Positions 9,860-17,798 of a stretch of DNA of 64,000 bases are shown piece by piece; the stretch's first letter is position 1, and each line of letters starts with the position of its first letter. The notes below the pieces were generated by a model. That model ran no database searches. It worked only from the letters and a program-made list of their open reading frames with translations, and had not been told where the DNA came from. This DNA comes from Candidatus Krumholzibacteriota bacterium (GTDB lineage Bacteria > Krumholzibacteriota > Krumholzibacteriia > LZORAL124-64-63). Both the position numbers and the translations under genes were made by a program. The stretch is from NCBI GenBank assembly GCA_024275485.1, contig JAJRZA010000076.1:1-64000 (forward strand). Direction: 5' to 3'.

Positions 9860-10416
9860 TCCTTTTTGCTACCCTCGGTTGGGGCGTTGAATTGGCGCGC
9901 CTTGTGGCTGCAAACATCTCGACCACAGGTTTCTTGGGATGAGTTGTCTGAATTTCTGCCGGAAATATTCCCATCGGCTCCACAGAAAAATCCTTCATCT
10001 TCATCCCAGTAGATGTTGCTCATGGGACAAGTCTTGAAGTACTCCACAAATTGGATGAGACGCTCAAGAATGGGACGATTGATGGAATGCTCCATGATGC
10101 AGGCATTCTTATCCGCTTCATCATGGGGCAAGCCGAGCACCTGGCTGAGGAATTTTTCCAGAACTTCGTGGCGTTGAATTACGTCATTGGCAATCAACTG
10201 GCCCTGACCGGTAAGGGTGATCACCTCATAAGGCGCGTAGTTCACCAGATTTTTTTCAGCGAGAGAGCGCAAAGCCTGGGTGACCGAGGCGTTTTTCACC
10301 TTCATGGCCAAAGCAATGTCCTTGGCCCGGGCGGCACCGTTGGAGGCTACGATATGATGGATGGCTTCTAGGTAGTCTTCCAAGCTGGCACTGACCATGG
10401 TTTGGCCGGCTTTCAT
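9856..10416 (-). CDS. DtxR/MntR-family metalloregulator with Cys-rich tail
   Basis: A 186-residue regulator. An N-terminal winged helix (about 5-65, SLEDYLEAIHHI…) is followed by the DtxR dimerisation and metal-binding domain, with the family's HEVLEKFL and C-x-MEH elements. There is no SH3 domain in the protein; feoA immediately downstream supplies one as a separate gene. The last 60 or so residues carry four cysteines (Cys in TCPMSN, FFCGAD, ETCGRDVC) that could form a metal or Fe-S site. ATG 10416 is chosen for its GGAGG; the longer frame to 10452 lacks one. Likely represses the feo operon in response to iron; the effector is inferred. Confidence 0.88.
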   Translation of the reverse strand: MKAGQTMVSASLEDYLEAIHHIVASNGAARAKDIALAMKVKNASVTQALRSLAEKNLVNYAPYEVITLTGQGQLIANDVIQRHEVLEKFLSQVLGLPHDEADKNACIMEHSINRPILERLIQFVEYFKTCPMSNIYWDEDEGFFCGADGNISGRNSDNSSQETCGRDVCSHKARQFNAPTEGSKKE

Positions 10417-10464
10417 GGTGCCTCCTTCCTTTGTTGGCTGGTGAAAGCCCAATGGCTAAAAAAG

Positions 10465-10478
10465 TTTGTCATGACTAA
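10465..10478. promoter_or_regulatory. Palindrome upstream of the feo operon
   Basis: TTTGTCATGACTAA, with the perfect core GTCATGAC (10468-10475), lies about 50 bases before the regulator's ATG in an AT-rich stretch. The position suits an operator for the DtxR-type protein. It does not match the classic DtxR consensus, so assignment is tentative. Confidence 0.45.
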
Positions 10479-10819
10479 ATTAGGAAAAAAATTGAGGATG
10501 TCCAGGGTTTTTGTTGGGTTTGTGGGGGAAATATCAGCATTGGGACCCTTGGAAGGGTCGGTGGGTAGGGCTGCTCTTTTGAATATCAGGAAGCCCTGGT
10601 CATTTCCATTTTTATTGGGGCACTCCCTGAGTGGGTTGGAAATGGGTATTTTCGGTTGGGTTGTTGAGCGATTTTTGAAAGGATGGTCGATAGTTTTTTT
10701 GCTTCTATCGGGATTTTCACCTTTACTTGTTTAATTGCATTGTTTTACCTTGCCTTTTCGTCCTATTTTCGCTATGTTATATGAAAGACTCCGAGAACTC
10801 CAGTTAAAGGTTTAAAAAT
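10479..10819. other. AT-rich intergenic region between feo and the HNH gene
   Basis: No gene is supported. A 110-codon open frame on the plus strand starting inside the regulator gene has no ribosome binding site and an atypical composition. The stretch is more AT-rich than its neighbours, consistent with acquired DNA beside the HNH gene. A candidate promoter for that gene is at 10750-10778. Confidence 0.5.
10750..10778 (+). promoter_or_regulatory. Candidate promoter of the HNH gene
   Basis: TTGCCT (10750-10755) and TATGTT (10773-10778) with a 17-base spacer, about 40 bases before the ATG at 10820. AAAGGT precedes that ATG as a ribosome binding site. Confidence 0.5.
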
Positions 10820-11956
10820 ATGGGTATTCTACCAAAATTCTGCCCTGAAAAGTCCGCTACTGAAGCCCATGTCGCTCTGAAAGCCGCCCTGAAAATCAAG
10901 GATGCGGCCCACCAATGTTCTCTCGATTGGTTCGGGGATATTTTTGAGCGAAAACTCTACCAGGAACTCGGGTTCAGTTCCATAAATCGGTATGCCAGGG
11001 AAGCTCTGGGGTTTTCAGATACCAAAATCGGGGACTATCTGAAACTTACCCGGGATCTGAAAAGGTTGCCGCTTTTGAAAGAAACCCTGAGCAACGGAAA
11101 ACTCGGCTATACGGTGGGGCGTGCGCTCTCAGTAATTGTGGACTCGAAAACTTAAAAAGAGTGGGTTGGATTTGCGTTGGAGAATTCCCGGCGGGTTGTT
11201 GAGGAAGAAATAAAACGAGCCAAACAAGAGACCAAAGACCAGGCTGCCGGTCAGCCATCATTGCTGCCTGCTCCGAAGAAAAAAATGCCGGCTGCCGTGG
11301 TGCCGGTTCATGTTCACCTGGAAATGTCGCCGACTCAATTTGCGCGGTACGAATCCGTGTGGGAGCAGGTGCGCAAGCGGCGGGATCTGCCAACTGAAAA
11401 AGTCGAAGCGTTGCTGAAAATCATGGCTTCTTTTTTGGAGGATGATGTTCAAAATCCATCCCCCCGGGGGGAGATCACCGGAAATTCCAGACCTCCCGCC
11501 CAAATCCATATACATCATTGTCCGGAGTGTGAATCGGCAGTAGTTCAAACGAGTAAAGGCGAACTCGAAATTGGCAAACAGGCCCTCCAGCGCGCGCAAT
11601 GCGATTGCCAGGTCAACAAACCAGGCCAGCGCAATACTACATCAATTCCCCCAGCTACCAGGCGCCGAGTATTTTCCAACGCCCGCCATAAATGCCAAAC
11701 GCCCGGCTGCAATCATACTCGGTTTTTGGAGGTTCATCACAAAATCCCCCGTGCTCGAGGAGGTACCAACGATCCGGAAAATCTCCAGGCGTTGTGCTCC
11801 GCGTGCCATGCCTTGATTCATAATACGGGAGCCGGTTTCCTGGTGAAATCACCATCTATTATCTATGCCTGGAATTCCCACCACCCAACCAATTCACCTA
11901 TTGCCCGCCAAACTGAACCATCACCCCGGCATGAAAGCCTAACAACCTTCCCCTGA
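10820..11956 (+). pseudogene. HNH endonuclease interrupted by one in-frame stop
   Basis: A 378-codon frame encodes one protein except for TAA at 11153-11155. The code on both sides is in the same frame: …VDSKT, stop, KEWVGFALENSRRVV…. A GAA-to-TAA change at a Glu codon would explain it. The N-terminal part (codons 1-111) is the helical, ParB-like or DUF222-like region often fused to HNH nucleases. The C-terminal half has an apparently intact HNH site: C-x4-C near codon 292, EVHHKIPRARGG, then LCSACH. It could be a pseudogene, a readthrough product, or a downstream restart at TTG 11177 giving 259 residues. Neighbouring AT-richness suggests transfer. Confidence 0.8.
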
Positions 11957-12035
11957 TGATGGCCCGTGGGCTGTCTGGAGCAATTTCCCTGATGCAGGTC
12001 AAGGATATGGCCACTCCACAATGTTGAATTGAAAA

Positions 12036-13292
12036 TCATGGAATCCTGTTCAAAAGTTCTCTCGCCAATTTTTCCTGGCCGACAAATTCGGCCGCCATCT
12101 GCAATTTCCGGCGGGCTTCGGTATTTTCTCCCAATTCCAGGCTGCAATAACCGCCCATCAGCCAGCCCCGTCCGTAGTTCGAGTCAAGCTCCACGCTACG
12201 ATTGAAAGCCTGGCGTGCGGCTTTGAAATTTTCTTCGGAATAGTTCAAATCGCCCAAAAGGGCCAACAGCCGGACAGATTCGCCCGAAGCTATTCCACGA
12301 TCAATAACCCGCCGGGCCTCATCCAAACGATGGGCCGCCATCCAGGCCGAAGCCAGGCGTACAAAATCCTCCGACCGAGGGGCTGTCTCGGGATATTGCA
12401 CTGCCTGCTGGTAATATCGGGCTGCTTGCAGGGGCACTCCACTGCCGGCGTACAAATCGCCCAGCTGCAGAAACTCGTTGCGATTCAACGGGCGCAGATG
12501 ACCCACCACCGTCAGCATCACCGCCGCTGTTTCAAAATCCTCATCGGCGGCGGCCAGCTGGTAGGCCATGTACCAGGCTTGGGGATCGGATTCGAAATCA
12601 ACCAGGCAGTTTTCCATCCAGGGCCAGGCGGCAGAAATATTGTCTGCTTCAACAGCCGCCGCCACCAGGGCCTGGTACCAATCCAGGATGGCGGAATTGC
12701 GGTGGTCCTTGAGCAGAACGGTCAGGGTGTTCAGGGATTTCCGACCCTGATCCGCCAGCAACCAGGCTACTGCCGAGTAATAGACAATCTCGGGCTTGGG
12801 GTCGGGCATCAGATCATACCCGCGACCAAAAGCTTCGGCCGCGCGGGAGTATTGCCGCAGGTCGTAGGCCGCCTCGCCAAGACGCAACCAGGCTCGGGCA
12901 AATCGTGGTTCCAAGGCCACGGCCTGCTCCAGGCTGGCCATGGCTTCAGCGGACTGCCCAAGACTCAGTTGGCTCACCGCCCAATTGAAATACAGAAGAT
13001 GATGCGTATCATCAGGATGGCCGGTAATCCATTTTTCCATCACCGCGGCGGCGGCGGCGTCCTCACCCCTGTCCTGTTTGTTGCGGCTGGCGAACAGGGT
13101 TTTTCGGGCACGGGAGCTGAGTCCCTCACCGGATTCGATGGAATTCTGGAGCTTGGTCCTTTCTTTCGTGGGTATGGTATCGTCCACTGCGGCCGCCTGG
13201 CCAAAGGCGAAAAGGAGAAGACACAGCAGACAAACCACCCACTTTCCGGTGGAATTCACCAGCACATACCTGCCTTCAAACAGCCAGCCCAC
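12036..13292 (-). CDS. Exported TPR protein of the TonB2-like operon
   Basis: A 418-residue protein with a signal peptide (about 14-35) followed by TPR-like helical repeats along its length (clear units at about 96-165 and 340-405). Starts at GTG 13292, with GGGAG seven bases upstream and eleven bases after the tonB stop. In Vibrio-type TonB2 operons a periplasmic TPR protein occupies this same last position and is thought to assist transport. That comparison rests on gene order and domain type. No enzymatic motif seen. Confidence 0.8.
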   Translation of the reverse strand: MGWLFEGRYVLVNSTGKWVVCLLCLLLFAFGQAAAVDDTIPTKERTKLQNSIESGEGLSSRARKTLFASRNKQDRGEDAAAAAVMEKWITGHPDDTHHLLYFNWAVSQLSLGQSAEAMASLEQAVALEPRFARAWLRLGEAAYDLRQYSRAAEAFGRGYDLMPDPKPEIVYYSAVAWLLADQGRKSLNTLTVLLKDHRNSAILDWYQALVAAAVEADNISAAWPWMENCLVDFESDPQAWYMAYQLAAADEDFETAAVMLTVVGHLRPLNRNEFLQLGDLYAGSGVPLQAARYYQQAVQYPETAPRSEDFVRLASAWMAAHRLDEARRVIDRGIASGESVRLLALLGDLNYSEENFKAARQAFNRSVELDSNYGRGWLMGGYCSLELGENTEARRKLQMAAEFVGQEKLARELLNRIP

Positions 13293-13303
13293 TCAAGTCT
13301 CCC

Positions 13304-13930
13304 TTAATTGGTCAGGACAAAGGTCACGGTAGTCACCACCCAGGATGGCACCGCCTTGCCGTCGATACGCCCCGGTGAAAATTTCCACCGGGGAACCGCT
13401 TTTTCCACCGCCGCATCGAACACGCCCTTGGGTCGGGAATCCAAGATGGTCACATTGGCCACCGTGCCATCGGCACGCACCAGCAACTTCACTTTCACTT
13501 CACCATCAATTCCCCGTTGTCGAGCTCGGTAAGGGTACACGGGATTTGTGCGAACCATTTGACGGGGAGGTTGATCCAAATCATCACTATTGAAGATGAA
13601 ATCCCCGCGGGTCGGCCTGCCGGTAAACAAATCAGGATCCAGGGAAATCTGAATATCCATGGGGTCCGGTCCCGACAAATTCGGGCTCGCCAATTCAGGC
13701 ATGAAATCCAACTGGGGTTTTTCTTCGGGTTCGGGAATCTCCCGTTCGGGTTCCGGCGGAGGCGGCGCGGTCTCCTTCAACCTGATCAGGCTGACGGCCT
13801 GGGGCTCGCTGATGTCCTGGGCCAAGGGGCGCTCCGATGTCATCAGGGCAGCCGTGGCCAACAAGCCGGCGTTCAGCACGATGGCCACCACCAGCACCAC
13901 AACGAATCGCATGCCGCGGTGAAAACTCAT
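13304..13930 (-). CDS. tonB: TonB energy-transducing protein
   Basis: A 208-residue TonB-family protein: one N-terminal membrane helix (about 10-30), a short Pro/Glu-rich linker (ETAPPPPEPE…), and a C-terminal TonB domain (about 130-208) with the pattern YP..AR..GI.GEV.VK…VG-type and PRWKF. The short linker is typical of TonB2-type proteins. Its ATG overlaps the exbD stop by four bases (ATGA), so an upstream ATG in the same frame is rejected. It should pass proton-motive energy from ExbB/ExbD to outer-membrane receptors; no TonB-dependent receptor is in this window. Confidence 0.92.
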   Translation of the reverse strand: MSFHRGMRFVVVLVVAIVLNAGLLATAALMTSERPLAQDISEPQAVSLIRLKETAPPPPEPEREIPEPEEKPQLDFMPELASPNLSGPDPMDIQISLDPDLFTGRPTRGDFIFNSDDLDQPPRQMVRTNPVYPYRARQRGIDGEVKVKLLVRADGTVANVTILDSRPKGVFDAAVEKAVPRWKFSPGRIDGKAVPSWVVTTVTFVLTN

Positions 13931-14346
13931 TGGCTTTCCAGTTTCTTGGCGGCCAAACTCACGTTTTTGGCACCTGCCAACCGGCACTGATCCATGGCCT
14001 GCACCACAACCCCGGTGGGACAATCCTTGTCCGCCACCAGCACCACACCGCTTTCAGGATCTTCGGCCAAGGCCCGTTCCATGTGGGCCCGAACACTGCG
14101 CACGTCGATGCGCTTGCCCTCGTAATAAACCAGGCCGTCGGCATTCAACCCCAGCATGATGTTGCCGCGATCCTTCACCTCGGCAGTGGCCGCAGTGGAA
14201 CGATGCACATCAATTCCGGTCTCCTTGACGAAGCTGGTGGTGACCACAAAGAAAATCAGCAACAGGAAAACCATGTCGACCAATGGCCCCATGTTGATGT
14301 CGACGTTGCCGGAGCCGCCGCGCAGAGTATTGCGAACGTTGATCAC
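13927..14346 (-). CDS. exbD: ExbD/TolR proton-channel subunit
   Basis: A 139-residue ExbD. A single membrane helix (about 20-40) carries the conserved proton-handling Asp24 in PLVDMVFLLLIFF; the C-terminal periplasmic domain (55-139) has the family's VVLVADKD strand. Overlaps exbB by four bases upstream and tonB downstream. Works with ExbB as the proton-driven motor for TonB. Confidence 0.95.
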   Translation of the reverse strand: MINVRNTLRGGSGNVDINMGPLVDMVFLLLIFFVVTTSFVKETGIDVHRSTAATAEVKDRGNIMLGLNADGLVYYEGKRIDVRSVRAHMERALAEDPESGVVLVADKDCPTGVVVQAMDQCRLAGAKNVSLAAKKLESQ

Positions 14347-14912
14347 GAGGACCCTCCTTCGGCCATTTTCAATTTTCCGCTGCTGATTTGTCCTGATAAA
14401 GTAGCGACGGATTCATCCAGGCCGGTTTTCAAATTGCGCGACATGCGGGCCAGACGGTTACTCATCAGCATGCCGGGAATGGCCACCAGCAACCCGGTTT
14501 GGGTGGTGATCAAGGCCACTGAAATTCCCCCGGCCATGGCCCTGGCGTTGCCCGTTCCAAACAGGGAAATCACGTCAAAAGTTTCAATCATGCCCAGCAC
14601 CGTCCCCAGCAAACCAAGCAACGGGGCGATGGCAGCCAACACACCGATCAAAGCCAGACGATGGTCCAAACGACGACGCAAGCGCAACGCCACCTCCTGC
14701 AGAATTTCCCCATCCAAAGGCGCGTGGCCGGAATGCTTCCGCCGGAAATCGTCTTCCAGGATTTGATTCAGGGTACCGCCCGAAAGTCGGCGGTATTCCC
14801 CCAGACGATCCACGATCATGGTCCACATGGCCACCGAAACGGCCAGCAACGGACCCATGATCCAACCACCCTGGCCGAAGTAATCCACGGTCTGCCAATA
14901 AAGATCCATCAC
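14343..14912 (-). CDS. exbB: ExbB/TolQ proton-channel subunit
   Basis: A 189-residue MotA/TolQ/ExbB protein with three membrane helices and the family signature APLLGLLGTVLGMIETF (about 105-122), followed by GGISVALITTQTGLLVAIP. It overlaps the TtpC-like gene upstream by four bases. Length suits the compact ExbB2 type. Forms the pentameric channel around ExbD. Confidence 0.95.
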   Translation of the reverse strand: MMDLYWQTVDYFGQGGWIMGPLLAVSVAMWTMIVDRLGEYRRLSGGTLNQILEDDFRRKHSGHAPLDGEILQEVALRLRRRLDHRLALIGVLAAIAPLLGLLGTVLGMIETFDVISLFGTGNARAMAGGISVALITTQTGLLVAIPGMLMSNRLARMSRNLKTGLDESVATLSGQISSGKLKMAEGGSS

Positions 14913-16345
14913 TGGCTCGCCGCCGGTGAAATGGCCAGCTTGTGTTTTTCAATGATATTCGTCAGCTGCACCGCTTTTTCTTCCATGTCGCCGATGAGAT
15001 GATCGCTGCGTCGGGACAAGATCGTGTGCAAAAGCATGATGGGAATGGCCACCACCAGACCCACTTCGGTGGTCACCAAGGCTTCGCTGATTCCACCGGA
15101 CATGAGCTTGGGATCGCTGGTGCCGAACAGGGTGATGATGCGAAAGGTATCGATCATTCCGGTAACTGTTCCCAGCAGTCCCAGCAAAGGCGCCACCGCC
15201 CCCAGCACGGCCAGAATGGCGATGCCCCGCTGCACCTCGGGCAACTCGCGCAGAATGGATTCCTGCAAAACACTTTCCAGGGTTTCACGTTTTTCGTTCC
15301 TGGCGGCCAGCCCGGCCTTCAACATGCGAACAACCGGCCATTTTTGACCCTTGTGGCGATCCACCACCTGCTCACAACCCACCCAGTCGCCCTGGTCGGC
15401 CAATTCAGTCACTTCGCCCATGATGCGATCCGTATTGCCATGCAGCCGATGCAGATAAATGAATTTGTAGATGACCAGCACCAGCGCCACCACGGCGATC
15501 AAAAGAATGGGCCAGACCACCGGCCCGCCGGCCTGCAACTGATCCATCAGACTGGCACCATGGGTGAACTGGCGCAAAGCCGCGCCATGGCTCATATCCA
15601 TCGGGGCGCGGTCGGAATCTCCGGACAAATAGCTCTCAATGGACCTGGTCACACGGCGCGGCGGTAATTCACCCAGGGCAAAAAACCGCCGTCCATCGGG
15701 GGACCAGTTGAGAAATCCGGTTTCCTGGGAGGTCTGATAAATGGTTGTGAATTTTCCCAGGTGATAAATCCGGCCCGTGGTGGGTTCACCATCACGACCG
15801 ACAAAGGTACCCTCTTCGAGAGAGACCTCGCCCCCGCGTTTCATTTCATCAAAGAAGACGCCTGCCATGCCGGTTATGTCGTCGATGTCCGGAAAATAGC
15901 CCGTATCGAGCAGGGGACTGATCACTTCAAAACGCCAGTCCTGACCGCCACTCAAGGGTGACGCTTTCAGCAGGGATTCCAGGTCCCGGGCAGCCACCCG
16001 TACGTTGCCGCTGATCTCACGGAAGCCCAGCTCGCGGGTGGACCATTGATGTTCCAGTTTTTCCCGTTTGAGGTTGCCATCCACCAGGCGCCGGTTCAAT
16101 TCTCCCAGTTGGGCCTCCAGGTCGGCCTGTTCTTTTTCCAGGCGCAAGACTTCAGCCATCAGTGTGTCGCGATCAGCGATGATGTCGGCTTCCGACTGTT
16201 TCGCTTCGGTCAGCGAAGCGGCGCGGTCGGCTTCGGCCTTCTGAACCGCCTGGCGGATATCGCCGGCTAGGGACGACGTCGCCACCGCCACAAAAATCAG
16301 CAGGGCGGCCAGATAAACGAGGAAATATGGGGATCGCAATTTCAT
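14909..16345 (-). CDS. TtpC-like MotA/TolQ/ExbB protein with periplasmic coiled coil
   Basis: A 478-residue ExbB relative with a large N-terminal extension. A signal or membrane segment (6-25) is followed by a coiled coil (about 28-110), a periplasmic domain (to about 280), a membrane helix (292-312) and a C-terminal ExbB domain with APLLGLLGTVTGMIDTF and GGISEALVTTEVGLVVAIP. The same architecture defines TtpC, an extra component needed by the Vibrio TonB2 system. GGAGGGG precedes ATG 16345, which begins just after the DUF3450 stop. It probably extends the ExbB2/ExbD2/TonB2 complex into the periplasm. Confidence 0.88.
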   Translation of the reverse strand: MKLRSPYFLVYLAALLIFVAVATSSLAGDIRQAVQKAEADRAASLTEAKQSEADIIADRDTLMAEVLRLEKEQADLEAQLGELNRRLVDGNLKREKLEHQWSTRELGFREISGNVRVAARDLESLLKASPLSGGQDWRFEVISPLLDTGYFPDIDDITGMAGVFFDEMKRGGEVSLEEGTFVGRDGEPTTGRIYHLGKFTTIYQTSQETGFLNWSPDGRRFFALGELPPRRVTRSIESYLSGDSDRAPMDMSHGAALRQFTHGASLMDQLQAGGPVVWPILLIAVVALVLVIYKFIYLHRLHGNTDRIMGEVTELADQGDWVGCEQVVDRHKGQKWPVVRMLKAGLAARNEKRETLESVLQESILRELPEVQRGIAILAVLGAVAPLLGLLGTVTGMIDTFRIITLFGTSDPKLMSGGISEALVTTEVGLVVAIPIMLLHTILSRRSDHLIGDMEEKAVQLTNIIEKHKLAISPAASQ

Positions 16346-16347
16346 TG

Positions 16348-17136
16348 TCAATCCCCTCCAATCCGACCAATAGGCAGATCGATCAACTCGACGGGACGCA
16401 TGCGGGTGGCCATCTCGATGGCCCGGCCGATGTTCCGTTTTTCGCCAGAAGGAAGATTCGTCCACTGACCCGAAGCCTGATCAAAAAGCCCCACCCGCTC
16501 GCGATCCGGCGTCTGCCAGAAAAGAGCCACTCGCCCAATGCGCAGAATGTCCGCGTACAGCTCCTGGCCCGACACTTCAATGTTCCCCTGATAGACCTCG
16601 ATGCTGTTGGCGTAATCGGTTTCCACCTGCAAGACCTCCAACACCCGACGCAGCTTTTCCGCAGCGGTGAAATCGGGCCGGGCCAGCTCGCCCGCCACCA
16701 CGGTCAGCCGTTGGTCTCTTTCTTCAGGGAGAAAAGGCAGTCCCAGGTTTCGGGATTTTTCAACCCGTTTGAGAATCACCAGTAAAGTATCCTGCATGCT
16801 GCTCTCGAGGCGATCAGCCTCGCTCAGGCGGCGGGCCAGTTCATGAAGACGGCCTTCGAGGGATTCAACCCTCGCACTCTCGGCAGACTTTCGTTCCTCC
16901 AACCATTTCACCGCAGCCCGGGCCGATCGCAACCGCCCCACCAGCCCGGCTTTTTCCGCCGACCACTGGTCAAGCTCCTGCTGGGTCAGCAGCCGGTTTT
17001 GCAACGCATCGCGGGTATTGCTTTCGACGGCGACCTTGCCGGCACCCTTGTCCTGGGCCCACGGTGTTCCTGCGCCCAGCATCAGCACCAAGAGCAAAAC
17101 CCCTGGAATCGAATTCCTGATCATTGGTTTTCCCAT
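16348..17136 (-). CDS. DUF3450 periplasmic coiled-coil protein
   Basis: About 262 residues: signal peptide (to about 28), coiled coil (about 50-120), then the conserved DUF3450 region with LPFLPEERDQRL and RIGRVALFWQTPD. DUF3450 genes sit immediately upstream of ttpC-exbB-exbD-tonB in gammaproteobacterial TonB2 operons, so this is a likely periplasmic partner. The start could be ATG 17136 or 17124; both leave the signal peptide intact. The biochemical role of the family is not established. Confidence 0.87.
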   Translation of the reverse strand: MGKPMIRNSIPGVLLLVLMLGAGTPWAQDKGAGKVAVESNTRDALQNRLLTQQELDQWSAEKAGLVGRLRSARAAVKWLEERKSAESARVESLEGRLHELARRLSEADRLESSMQDTLLVILKRVEKSRNLGLPFLPEERDQRLTVVAGELARPDFTAAEKLRRVLEVLQVETDYANSIEVYQGNIEVSGQELYADILRIGRVALFWQTPDRERVGLFDQASGQWTNLPSGEKRNIGRAIEMATRMRPVELIDLPIGRIGGD

Positions 17137-17155
17137 CTCGACACCAACCCTGCGG

Positions 17156-17770
17156 TCAGTCGGAGGCGCCGGGCTGAAAGGAGTTGAAGAAGTTTTGGAA
17201 ATCGGGATCATCCCATAGTCGGCCCGTATTTTTCCAAGCCACCATCACATAGATATCACCCTCGTAAAGCAGCCCCCTGACCCAGGTCTGGCCCGCTCCA
17301 GACGGATCAGAGGCAAGCACATCGATGCCTTCGATGACGGTGCCGTCGGGGAGTTCTTTCCGGACTGGTGCTTCATGGTTGATGGCCACCTTCATCGTTT
17401 TCAAAAAGCGAACCACTCGCTCGACGACCTGTTCGGCGCCTGGTGAACCGCCATCTTCACCCAGCACATTAAAAAACGAGGAAACCGAGCAACCCTCGCC
17501 CTTTTTCTGGTACCGATCACAAAAAGTAAGGGTGACGGCCACTGCGGGAAGGCCATCCTCCATGGCGGGCTCCTCTTTGGGAACCTTGGTTACCAGTTTG
17601 CCGCAACCTACGGGGAAAATGACCCTGAATTCTCCGTGCTCCGAAGAGTACGACACCGTGTCCTGGCTCAAGGTGGTCGGATTTTCCTGAGAACTCTCCA
17701 GCACCGGGTCTTTCATCTGACCCAAAACCACCGTGGGCAGGAGAAGGCCGATCAACAGCAAATACTTCAA
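17156..17770 (-). CDS. Small exported protein of unknown function upstream of the TonB2-like operon
   Basis: About 204 residues starting at TTG 17770, with a hydrophobic signal peptide (LKYLLLIGLLLPTVVLG). I do not recognise a family. A three-Cys region (VGCGK, TFCDRY, GCSVS) and a mixed beta-strand body are visible. It lies between oligoendopeptidase F (29-base gap) and DUF3450 (19-base gap) on the same strand, so it is probably in the transcript. The start is uncertain: AAAGG lies 14 bases before the TTG, and the frame is open further upstream into pepF. Confidence 0.6.
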   Translation of the reverse strand: MKYLLLIGLLLPTVVLGQMKDPVLESSQENPTTLSQDTVSYSSEHGEFRVIFPVGCGKLVTKVPKEEPAMEDGLPAVAVTLTFCDRYQKKGEGCSVSSFFNVLGEDGGSPGAEQVVERVVRFLKTMKVAINHEAPVRKELPDGTVIEGIDVLASDPSGAGQTWVRGLLYEGDIYVMVAWKNTGRLWDDPDFQNFFNSFQPGASD

Positions 17771-17798
17771 TTTTGCACCGTTTACCTTTTCTCTTTTC

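Noticed and set aside
10402-10734. 110-codon hydrophobic frame upstream of the HNH gene
   Set aside because: Starts inside the regulator gene on the other strand, has no ribosome binding site and no recognisable family.
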